Shown here: piece by piece, positions 55,005 to 64,000 of the stretch
How positions within the stretch are numbered: position 1 is the stretch's first letter
Layout: each line of letters begins with the position of its first letter
Assembly (NCBI GenBank): GCA_022495995.1
Contig: JAFEMH010001295.1
Location: 62,001 to 126,000, forward strand
Direction of reading: 5' to 3'
DNA length: 64,000 nt
Source: Adenophora triphylla var. japonica
Lineage: Eukaryota > Streptophyta > Magnoliopsida > Asterales > Campanulaceae
Position numbers and translations under genes: made by a program
The notes under the pieces: generated by a model
What the model saw: the letters and a program-made list of their open reading frames with translations, nothing else
Told to the model about the DNA's origin: nothing
Database searches by the model: none

Positions 55005-56945
55005 TCCACTAGGAGGAAAATATAGAAATATGCCCTTATAATTAAGTGAAAGATGCCCTTATACAAGTTAATTGTTATATTAGCCCCCGTACTTAAGAAA
55101 AATATGTGAATATTTGGATATCATTAGCTTTTCGTCCAAATTCTAACGAAATAGCTAACTAAGCTACTTATTTGGCTTACAACAACAATAAGAACAAATT
55201 CTTAGTCCAAAAATAATTTGGGGTTGGTTAACTCGAATACTCATATGTCGTCGTGAAAGAAAAAAATGTAAAAAAAAAAAAAATTAAATTAAAAAAATAT
55301 AGTGATCATATATAAAAGAGTAAATATATAATAGATTAAAAAAAACATCAACCCACTTTACCCACATGAATTTTTGCCCTCCACTCCGGCCTTTTCAACG
55401 CCATATTTTTATCCAATCCAAGTAAACTTATATCGTTTTCAATCACCCTAATCCAAGTTTTCTTTGGTATTCCCCTACCCTCGCCATTTTATCACTTCTC
55501 CACTTTTCAGGCCTTCTAACCAGGTGCATCACTCGGTCTACGCCTCACATGACCAAACCACATTAGATGATTCTCCCTCATTTTATCCTTAATGGGTGCA
55601 ACTCCTACTTACCCCTGATCACATCATTTATCAATCGATAATTCCTTGTATGCCCACATATCTACCGTAGCATATGCATTTCTGCTTAATTCATCTTTTG
55701 AACCTGACACTGTTTCACGGCCCAACATTCAGTGCCATAAAGTAGTACCAGCCTAATTTCCATGCGGTAAAATTTTCCCTTTAATCTATGGGGCATGTCG
55801 GGATAAAATAAAAACCCTGTGGCACTCTTCCAATTCAATCAACCTGCTTTAATCCTATGAGTCATATCTCCATCTAATTCTCCATCCTTTTGGATAATAG
55901 ATCCAAGATAGCGAAAAAATTCAAAAGCTTGGACAATATTTCCATCGAATGTGATCACCCCTGTGTTGTTTCTCCATATCTTGTTGAATAGTTTTGTTAA
56001 CCGATCTATTCCCCTATCCCCAAAACATCTCCAAACCTCAATTGGTATCCCATCCACCCCTGACCACCACCACCCTTCCTTAATCTGCCGTCACCACTAA
56101 GCTTAACCACCATAGCCCACAACCTTCACCACTAAACAAGACATAAACAATTTCCTCACCCACAGTCATCTATCTATCCATCACCAATACCACAAACACC
56201 ACAAACACTAATTGATAATTTCAAATCCACAACCACAATATTCATTATCATTAAAAAAATAATAGAAGGAAAATCTAGATCTAGACTAACCCAGATCAAA
56301 ATCAAACCATTACCTTGCAGATCGGAAAAAAATTGAATCTGAAACTAGGCATGGTTTTGCTTGTCTCTAGGATTTTGGTTAAGGCTTGGGTGTTTTGTTG
56401 CAGGCTATGGATCTTTCGGGGCTCCATAAATTGCCTGCCGCCTTGTTGGATGTTTATGGTGGCAATCATCAGATAATGGTGGGTACATATTTGGGGTACT
56501 GGACAAGTTTAGGGATGCGGGTTTGCGGTCATGATGTCGGGTATGGGTGGTTGGCTTGGGGAATGGGTAATCGGCTGCGACGAGGGGAGGGGAAAGGAGT
56601 CGGCAGTTTATAGAAATGTGAGAATGGGGACGGTGGATGTTATCTTTTTTCTTTTTTCTTTTCTGTTTTTTTTTTCATTTGAACTAACATCAAAACGAGG
56701 TAGTTTTGAGCTCATCATACTCACCAAATTTTACTTGGGCAATTTTATGCCACATAGTAAATTTCACATGCCAACTAAGATGCCTAGTCAGCCAATCCAT
56801 TAAAATTTTGACGGAAGGATAACAATATCCAAATATCCACACATTTATCTTAAGTACGGGGGCTAATATGGCAATTAACTTGTACAAGGTCATATCTACA
56901 TCCTTCATATGGGGGCAAATTTCTATATTTCCCCTTCCGCTAGGT
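55005..56945. mobile_element. Element M: DNA-transposon-like element with about 180 bp inverted ends
   Basis: 55005-55180 and the reverse complement of 56760-56945 match with many substitutions (both contain TTAAGTACGGGGGCTAATAT on one strand and TATAGAAAT near the tip). Long inverted ends and foreign cargo suggest a Mutator-like or foldback element. Inside are an RTE LINE piece (minus) and 56360-56610, a GC-richer stretch with a possible intron end (TTGTTGCAG at 56394-56402). No transposase. Exact tips and target duplication not resolved. Confidence 0.55.
55388..56057 (-). pseudogene. RTE-type LINE reverse transcriptase fragment inside M
   Basis: Minus strand: DGIPIEVWRCFGD, TKLFNKIW, an internal deletion, then FFRYLGSIIQKDGELDGD, HRIKAG, KGKFYRMEIR, LYGTECWAVKQ, and near 55560 [16 protein letters not shown]. 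These are signature stretches of the C-terminal half of plant RTE LINE RT. Stops and frameshifts throughout; no promoter or poly(A) tail of its own. Confidence 0.8.
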
Positions 56946-57237
56946 CTATACAACATTTTAAAAAAATCATTTAATCCCTTAAAAACAATTGAACCTAGAT
57001 CATTTTGATTTTAGCTTGTTCCTCAATTGAATCTATTCCTCATAATAATGGTTAATTTATAAATCATCCGCGCTAGTTCAACAATTTATACCCAAGTAAT
57101 TTATAGGTCAAAAGTATCTTAACATACAATTGAAACCTAAAAATAACTTTAAGATTATTGAGATAAACAAGAACCAGATTTTTTAGAACAATTAAATCAT
57201 GTTTAGCATAGAGATTCAATAGTTACAACTATTAGTG

Positions 57238-57581
57238 TTATGCCCTAGGCCTATGATTATAGACTTATGTGTTGACATTATTTATTATTATATGAGATGT
57301 CTATCATTTGATTATTATATGTTTTGTATATTTGTTTATAATAATCTCCGTCCCTAATTATTAAGAGAATAATTAGTATAATTGTCAATAGATAATCATA
57401 CGATGATTATATGCATAGAGATGCACATTGAAATTATGGGTATTTGTTAGAGAACAAGTGACTGGACTTGACCCGCATGAGATTTATGTCATGGTCAAAT
57501 GTCATAATTAAATCTCATAAGGTTACTTCATTTAGTCCCTAGACCTGAGATTATCATGACCTTACATATGATGAAAGTCAT
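57238..57581 (+). repeat. Element K: 5' part of an LTR of the J family
   Basis: TGTTATGCCCTAGGCCTATG... matches J's first 350 bases with many substitutions. It is cut at 57581 where L's LTR begins; the rest should lie beyond L, outside the window. Confidence 0.7.
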
Positions 57582-58989
57582 TGTAAGTACGCCAATCCAA
57601 TTCGCAACCTTTTAGATGCATTTTAATGTAATAAAATTGCATTAAGGGGCGTTTTGGTAAATTCCCGGCCGATCCCGAGACTTCCGGAAACATTTCATAA
57701 GTTTCCCGTGAAGGAAGTACCTTTTGGTACCTTACTCATGCAAAGGGACCTCTTGGGAATAAAACCTGTTGGACTTTTTGGGTATTTTCCCGGAATGTTC
57801 CAGAAACTGGTTTTGGTGCCAAAAACGGTTATGGCCACCTTGTGTCACGCGACAGCTTGAGGCATAGAAAGTGGACGCGTAAGGTCGTGCGACACACTGA
57901 CGTCACTAACTACAGCCTATAAATAAGACCCTCCCCCTCTCATAAATGGATTCTAACTTCAGCCTACTGTTACTCTGCAGAATTTGCACCGTAACGAACC
58001 CCCCAAACACAATTCTCTCTCTCTCCTACCTTCAACCTACCCAAATCCCCCCAATCCAAATCCACTTCTCAAGCCAAACCACTTGGATCCCTTGCAGCAA
58101 TCTCTCCAGATCAGAAGTGACGAATTGAAGGATTTTGTATCTAACTTAATACAGAATTCGTGGAAGCATCAAGGGTAACGATTCTCAAACCCCCTCCTCT
58201 CTCTCTCTCTCTCTTACTCAATTCTCCTTTAATTCTAGCATTTACTTTTGTTAGGATTCAGTAATCAGATCCTAGCTATCTGGATTACTGAATGCCAATC
58301 GCAATCTCTCTGTTTAACTTGAATAATTCGTGTAATTGAGCTTCTATTGTTGAATATTTGATTGAACTTGGTGTTTGAACCTCAAGGGGGTGTGTATCTA
58401 CCCATATCCACACTCCCGGGGTCTATTTGTTGTTATTACTGTATTTCGTTTGTAATTCAGTTAATCCTTTAGATCTGTATCGTTTTCTATTGATTCTGTG
58501 TTCATACTGTAAGTTTCTGCAGATGGCTTATGTATGTCACGCGACACCTTCGTCTCTAAGTGATCCTGTGTCACGCGACATATGTGGTCACTGGTGCTAT
58601 GTGTCATGCGACATACATGACATGTCTGCAGAGACCTCTTTCCTTTGTAATCTGTTTTAGATCATTTGTAGCAGGGATGTGGCCTCCCTAAATAATGGGC
58701 TCACAAGTTGTAAATCTCTTTCTCATATTGAATAAAATACATGATTACTCCATTTGTTCATTATCAACACATGCACACACTTTTGGATTTGCTTGGATGT
58801 TTAATCGAAAGACTCGTCCATGGAAGAGGCGTGTTGGGTGAACTCTCGGTTCTTCCCAACACGTAACCTGACCCCCAAACCCATATTTTCTCTGTCAAAC
58901 AAAAGGTTTTCAATGTTTCCTCTTAAAACGGCATGGCGACTCCTTCATTTTCACGAAAAAAAACAAATTTTCGGGCGAGCGCACATTCA
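57582..58989 (+). repeat. 5' LTR of element L (1408 bp)
   Basis: Starts TGTAAGTACGCCAATCC and ends GCGCACATTCA. The last 250 bases follow A/E's LTR closely (GAGGCGTGTTGGGTGAACTC, GGCATGGCGACTCC). The boundary at 57582 is inferred from this match to family starts; GTCAT precedes it. Confidence 0.75.
57843..57925 (+). promoter_or_regulatory. LTR promoter of L: palindromes and TATA box
   Basis: TGTCACGCGACA (57843-57854) and GTCGTGCGAC (57884-57893), then TATAAATA at 57918, 24 bases on. More copies follow at 58535-58546, 58569-58580 and 58602-58613, and, past the LTR, at 59266-59275 and 59298-59309 in the leader. Confidence 0.6.
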
Positions 58990-58990
58990 G

Positions 58991-59009
58991 TGGCGACTCC
59001 GCTGGGGAC
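58991..59009 (+). other. Primer binding site of L
   Basis: TGGCGACTCCGCTGGGGAC, identical to C's site, one base after the LTR. Confidence 0.88.
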
Positions 59010-60294
59010 TTTTGACTTTGAAAACCTGTTTTTCAAATGTTGAGTGGGTCAAGCTTTCATTAAATTAGACATCCAATACATTCAATTTTGTGTGCATTTT
59101 TGATAATCATTTGGAGTTCATGCATTTTGTTGAATATGAGGCTTGTGAGCCCTATATGCTTGATGGTCATTGTGTTGTGCATTGTTTGTCCTTGCTTTGT
59201 TCTTGTCTTGGAGAGGCAGGGGCTGATTCTGATGATTGCAGAGTATTGGTTCAGTGACCACCAAGGTCGTGCGACACCTTTGTCTCTTGTTGTCCTGTGT
59301 CACGCGACAAAGAGTGGCCACTGAACAGACACTCTGAAGGCTTGGTTTGAGGGCAGTCCCTTGGATCGAATAAGGCTCAGTTAATTATTGTTCCCTGTAT
59401 ATCCTGTGAGGGTCTGTGTGTGTTTTCTTTCCTTTTCAAAATAAATAAAAAATAATAAAAAAAAAAAAATCTTGTTTTTTGTAAATAAAAGAATATAGAC
59501 ATCCGCACACTACATCACTTAGACTTAGAACCCTCGGGATTGACGGCATCGCGGACGGTGATGTACATCGCCTACGCTTAAGCGCCTGAAGTCAAACCTA
59601 ACCCCCTAGTGCGTATAGGTGGCACCACACATTTAACTTTACCCACGATTGGTTTTGATACAATGTTTTCATTACAACAAAATGAATTTTTTTTGAAACA
59701 CATCGTAGATCTTTATACCTTCCCCAAAACCTCGCATCTTGTGGGCATGTTGCTAATGCAACATGATTTCACGTAGGGACATGTCACTCCCGTGGCATGT
59801 TCTAAATGAGAGATCATGCCGCATTGTCAACATGCACCGACGAGAGGTCATGCCGGATTTTTTTTTGAAATTCTTCGAAAAGACCCGTTATGCTGCCCAA
59901 ATTTCCCTAGAAATTTGGACAACCTCTCCGTTCCATAATGATGGTAGGATTTGGTTAGGTATCATAACCTATTATATATTTCAAAACAAAGCATTTATTG
60001 TAATTTGAACGTTGCGTCCCTTTAGGCTTTCCCAAGGTATAGTTAGCATGAATAAAGGCTTTCCCTTTTCCAACCGTACTTAGGACTTAAAATACTAATT
60101 TATACTTGAAGACAAATAATTTTGTTTGTGCGAGTCTGTTCCGTTCCTTTCCCTCTCCTGTCCCTCCAAATTTCCCTTCAATACCTTATAAACCCGTCTA
60201 TACCCCTGCAGCTACGGCGAGTTGGACCCGTTCATCCGTCCCAGGAGCTCATTTAATTCGTGTTCAAGAAGTTTCAGTTGGTGAAGAATCAGAA
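59010..60294 (+). other. Leader of element L
   Basis: No gene. Blocks match E's leader. A palindrome pair lies at 59266-59309. The open frame entering gag from 60106 is probably untranslated. Confidence 0.55.
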
Positions 60295-62609
60295 ATGGCC
60301 GGGAACGGAGATGCATTTTCTGCTCAGTCCGCTGGAGGCTCAGTAACAATGGGTCAGCTAAGTTTGAATGATATGACCACAGAGGAATTGAGGGCAACGT
60401 TGGAAGCTGCTTTAGCCCGAGAACGCGAGGCCTGTCTATCGGCTCAGAATGCCAAGGCTCGTGAAGAGGAAGCTCATAACCGCTTTGTGGAAGCCATGAG
60501 AGCCAAAGGGATTGCGATACTTCATTGGGAGGACGGTTCCTATGAGGAGATCACAGAAGACAACCATAATGAGATTGGATCCGCTTCACCTGCTCAGCCT
60601 ATCCAGCCCAGTTACAATGCGATGCCTCCTCCTGTAAGCTATGCCTCACGACCCAATCAAGCGTCATCTCCTGGAATGTTTGTGAGTAACCAAGGAAGGT
60701 TTATTCCCCCATCTCCCCAAGGGTGTAACCAGGTTATCCAACAAGGTGCTAGCAAGAATGGTGGTCAAGCATCAAATTTCTTCGATCTCACTGCCTCTCC
60801 AAATCCCAATGTCCCAGCATCACAGTCTCAGTATGGACCACAGTTCCAAGCAGTTTATCCCCAACCCCAGTCCAGAGTATATCCCGACAGCTTCCAGAAT
60901 GGTCAGTATCGGCTTTCAGGAGATCAAATTTGTCAAGACAACATTCCGAGATATCAGCAGTTTCAAACCCAAGGCAGTGTCCCTCAGCCAGCAGTGTGTT
61001 CTACCCTTACTCAGCATTTATATGGTTCCACTCTGTATTCCGCCCCGTGTATCAGTATAGGTTTCTCTACTCTTGGTCAATTCAGAGGTCAGCCATCGCA
61101 GAACAATTCCCAGAACCCTAGTGTGCAGTTTAACTTGGGTATGATGTGTATGGTAGCAGAATCCCCGGTTCGGTCGGCTTGTTGGACGATATCTAGGAGT
61201 CCCCAGTACTTTTAGTCTCCCACCAGCAGCTTTGCCCATTGGACCTAATTCTGACTTCCCAGTTCCTTCATCTACAGTGGCTCCCTCTATACCCCAGATT
61301 CCAGGTTTGGCTCCAGAAGTGACGGCTTTGTTGAAGCGAGATGCGGCGGCAAATTGATAAGTTGACCGTGGGTTCCAGTGGTCTTAAGGTTGTGGATCCC
61401 GCCCAAGTAACGCCTTTGCCGCACAAGTTTAAAATTCCCAAAATGGATTTCGATGGTACCGCCTGTCTGAAAACTCATATAGATACGTATGTTATGACAA
61501 TGGGAGCAATGGGTTGCACTCCCGAGTTTATGGCATCCCACTTCCATCTGACTTTGAAGGGATCAGCGCTCACGTGGTTCCTAGCTTTGAAATAAGAGTG
61601 TCGCTCTACGTGGAATCAAATAACAGAAACCTTCTTGGAGAAGTACAAAGGCAACTTGGAATGGCGTACTACTCGGGATGATTTGGTGGGAACTATCCAG
61701 AAAGTTGATGAGTCGATTACAGAATTTTACAAACGGTGGAATGCCAAGTTTAATGAGCTATCGGAGCCGATACCCCTCCAGGACCAAAAGGATATTTTCT
61801 TGTCATGTATTAAGCCAGCGCTCAGAGATGCCATCGGGAAAGGTTGGTACCCAGATCTACGAGAGATGGTGGGAATGGGAGCTAGGAGCAAAAATAGATT
61901 GTTCAATCAAACCCCAAGTGCAAACGTCGGTGGCAACAGTGGTAGTGGAGGATACCGATACCGAGCACCCAACCCTGTTTCAACAATGGTGCCGAGGGGA
62001 AGGGAAATGACCAAAGACAACAGCATCAACAATCTACAGAGAGGAGGTAATAGCGTGCAGAATGCAGTGAGGTTTCAGCCTAAGCCGCAGCCGAGATTTG
62101 ATGATTTGAGTATGTCCACAGAGGATGTTTTTAACGGATTGCTTCTCACCAGTATGATCAAGCCATTGGAGAATTATAGTCCTGCTCGTCCTAATCCCCA
62201 TATGGATGCTAGCAAGTACTTCTGGTTTCACCAGTTCCCAGGACACACCACAAATTCCTGCATTACCCTCAAAAATATAATTCAAGGTTTGGTGGATGAC
62301 AAGAAAATTGAGAAATCTCCTCGCCCGAATGTGGTCAATAATCCTCTACCAAACAACAACGTGAACCTTATTGACGGTGGGCAAGATTACTTTGTTAATG
62401 TAATAGAGTTTGAGAAGTCAATAGTTGGAAATGATAGCGCTGGTTGTAATGATAATGTGAATGATGTAATCCCTTTTTCGGGTGAAATGAAAGATAATTT
62501 CTGTTATGTCTTGTATCTTGATGATCTATATGATTTGAATAATGCTGCTGATTTTGGCGATTATGAAGAACATGTGGTTGCCAATACTATATCCTCCATG
62601 ACTCCTTGA
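60295..62609 (+). pseudogene. gag: Gag of L
   Basis: ATG 60295 (MAGNGDAF). A short helix (ELRATLEAALAREREA) and a Pro/Gln/Ser-rich region of 250 residues come first. Frame is lost twice between about 61160 and 61353. The capsid domain follows (FDGTACLKTHIDTYVMTM, LTWFLALK, TEFYKRWNAKFNELS), with a stop at 61593, and ends in the zinc-like motif YFWFHQFPGHTTNSC, where the first Cys has become Phe. TGA at 62607-62609 separates it from protease in the same frame. Confidence 0.82.
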
Positions 62610-63758
62610 GGATCCCCAATTTCTCTAGAGGAACTCAGGATAGCGGCCAATGTAGAGGCTTCTTTGTCCATAAATGAGATAAGGCAGGCGGCATGGCCTT
62701 ATAGCACTCGTCCTGTTCCAATTTCGCTAGCAGAGCTCAAGGAGGCCAGCAGGGAATTTGTAGTTGATGATCACCAAGATGTTAATCTGTTGACTCGGTC
62801 AGGGAGAATGTTAGGAGTGGATAATCCAGATCCATCGGGGAAAGGTAAGGCAGTTGTGATCCCTAATCCTCAGTCATCTCAGAATCTTTACAGATCAGCG
62901 GGGGACGAAGAAGTCCTGAAAGACCCAATCCTAACGCAATTAAAGAGAACACAAGCTGACATCTCTTTATGGTCTTTACTCACATCCTCCTACCCTCACA
63001 AACTGAAGTTGGAAGAGGCCCTGTCCAAAACGAAAGTATCTGTCAATGCCACACCAGACGAAGCACATCGGGCGGATTGGGGCGCACGGTATGGAAACAT
63101 CATTACTTTTACGGATCTCGACTTGCCTACTTATGGTGCGAAGCATAACGAATCCCTACACATCACAGTGCCCTTGGAAGGACGGCGGATTCCCCATGTG
63201 TTGATAGATAATGGGTCAGCTATGAATGTGCTCCCGGCCAAGATGATGAGCATGTTGGACATCAATGCGCAGAACCTTAAACCATCCAATCAAACCATAA
63301 AGGCCTATGACTCCACGTCTAGGGCAGTGTTGGGAATAGTTTCTTTAAATTTGATGTTTGGGGGTAAAGAGATGATGGTCGAATTTCAAGTTATCGATAT
63401 TCCAGTCACTTTCTCAACGCTATTGGGTAGACCTTGGATTCATGAGATTGGAGCCGTAGCCTCCACTCTTCACCAATTCTTAAAATTTGTACAAGATGGG
63501 GTGCTGACAACGATTTATGGCGATAGTGTTACGATTGGAGAAAATAGCACCAACACCGTACCAGTGATGGAAATTAAACTCGATCAGGAGAACTTGATGC
63601 TTAGCGGTTTTACAATAGAGAAGCCTAAAGGGCAGGTCTACACCATAGATTTGACGACATCTTCAGACAAGATTCCTCCTGTGTTGAAAATGATGAGAGG
63701 CATGAGCTATATCCACGGGTGGTGGGAAAACATCAGCAGGGACCATGTCACCTTATGA
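62610..63758 (+). pseudogene. Protease of L
   Basis: Continues the gag frame. Active site VLIDNGSAMNVLP with D-N-G at 63207-63215; LLGRPWIHEIGAVASTLHQFLKF marks the C-terminal half. Preceded by about 170 residues of linker (ISLAELKEASREF, LLTRSGRM). A frameshift near 63715 ends it artificially at 63758. Confidence 0.85.
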
Positions 63759-64000
63759 TGCCAGAAGCCAAGAGGAATAAGCTAGGCCTTGGGTATGCTG
63801 TGACGAAAGAAGATAAGATGTACGAAAAGACTGAAGCCTTTAAGGAAAGGATGACCTCAGCGGCTGGAAAGAGGTACAAGAGGCCCAAGATGCGCCCGTA
63901 CAGTTGGTCTTTAAATCAGCATTTTGTCAAAGAGGATGGTGATATGTTTGTCTGTCCTGAACCAAAGTTGAGCCAAATGGAGGATAGAATGAGAATGATC
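63720..64000 (+). pseudogene. pol: Start of L's pol linker (G-patch-like), in the next frame
   Basis: After the frameshift an open frame runs to the window end, with NKLGLGYAVTKED resembling the HGLGY segment of C and G. Truncated by the window edge. Confidence 0.65.

Larger units (their letters stand above)
54645..57237 (-). repeat. Probable 5' LTR of I, split by element M
   Basis: Starts TGGATAAAAATCCC after the primer site; GGGTCGAACCACAGAGACTTG-like text near 54719 is familiar from plant Athila/Tat LTR ends. 54645-55004 and 56946-57237 are similar AT-rich sequence and appear to be one LTR opened by M. I see no matching LTR at I's other end, so this is tentative. Confidence 0.4.
57582..64000 (+). 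mobile_element. Element L: 5' half of a Tat-type element, running off the window
   Basis: 5' LTR, primer site, long leader, gag, protease and the beginning of the pol linker. Inserted in K. LTR end and leader resemble those of A and E; LTR start resembles D. Gag is more complete than in E. Confidence 0.85.

Noticed and set aside
56386..56613. Gly/Trp-rich 75-codon frame as a gene
   Set aside because: Lies within element M, lacks a domain and may be a captured fragment at most.
1..64000. tRNA, rRNA, snRNA or organellar genes
   Set aside because: I saw no cloverleaf-type or conserved rRNA sequence; the tRNA-like matches are primer binding sites only.

Overview
The window is plant nuclear repeat DNA, and I can support no free-standing host gene in it. 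Nearly everything belongs to nested LTR retrotransposons of the Ty3/gypsy superfamily. The evidence is plant-type Tat/Ogre-like elements (PBS of the TGGCGACTC-CGCTGGGGAC type, a second RNase H domain, antisense genes after pol), a Tekay-type chromovirus, an Athila-like gag/protease, an RTE-type LINE fragment, and plant mobile domain (PMD) proteins. The species cannot be read from this; a eudicot is likely.

Layout, with letters used throughout. A (1-4873, +): 3' end of a Tat-type element, with four small tandem arrays or array-like tracts and its 3' LTR, inserted in the 5' LTR of B. B (4874-25954, +): Tekay-type gypsy element with decayed gag-pol. Its 3' LTR is split by C (11813-24990, +), a Tat-type element with two antisense genes and an internal deletion; C's own 3' LTR holds solo LTR D (22537-24229, target duplication ATTCT). 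E (25955-30023 and 48605-49398, +): 5' end of a second element of the A family, inserted further along B's 3' LTR. Inside E lies F, a minus-oriented solo LTR of a Tekay-like family (30024-48599, target duplication ACTGG). Inside F lies G (31802-47551, minus, target duplication CATCA), the most complete Tat-type element. After E come an unassigned AT-rich stretch H, an Athila-like minus-strand remnant I split by solo LTR J (51369-52998), a terminal-inverted-repeat element M carrying an RTE LINE piece, a partial LTR K of the J family, and L (57582 to the end, +), the 5' half of another Tat-type element with LTR, leader, gag and protease.

Three signals go beyond ordinary nested repeats. (1) Each LTR family carries its own short CG-centred palindrome, usually in pairs, just upstream of the TATA box. 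In A, E, D and L the last palindrome ends 22-24 bases before TATA. (2) In C and G the same palindrome pair also sits before TATA boxes facing the opposite way, in front of two antisense genes between pol and the 3' LTR, with spacing conserved between the two elements to within a base. One antisense gene (aORF-a) reads as four exons with three phase-0 GT-AG introns and codes for a PMD protein of about 571 residues; the other (aORF-b) is a single-exon gene of about 506 codons. (3) The 3' regions of A, C and G carry tandem arrays whose units each contain a small inverted repeat; in two of the designs the arms change together while the loop stays constant.

How the parts fit: gag-pol runs in the sense direction from the LTR promoter, while the two antisense genes run from their own promoters and converge on the end of pol. 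The shared palindromes suggest one factor, possibly element-encoded, acting on LTR and internal promoters alike; that last step is inference.
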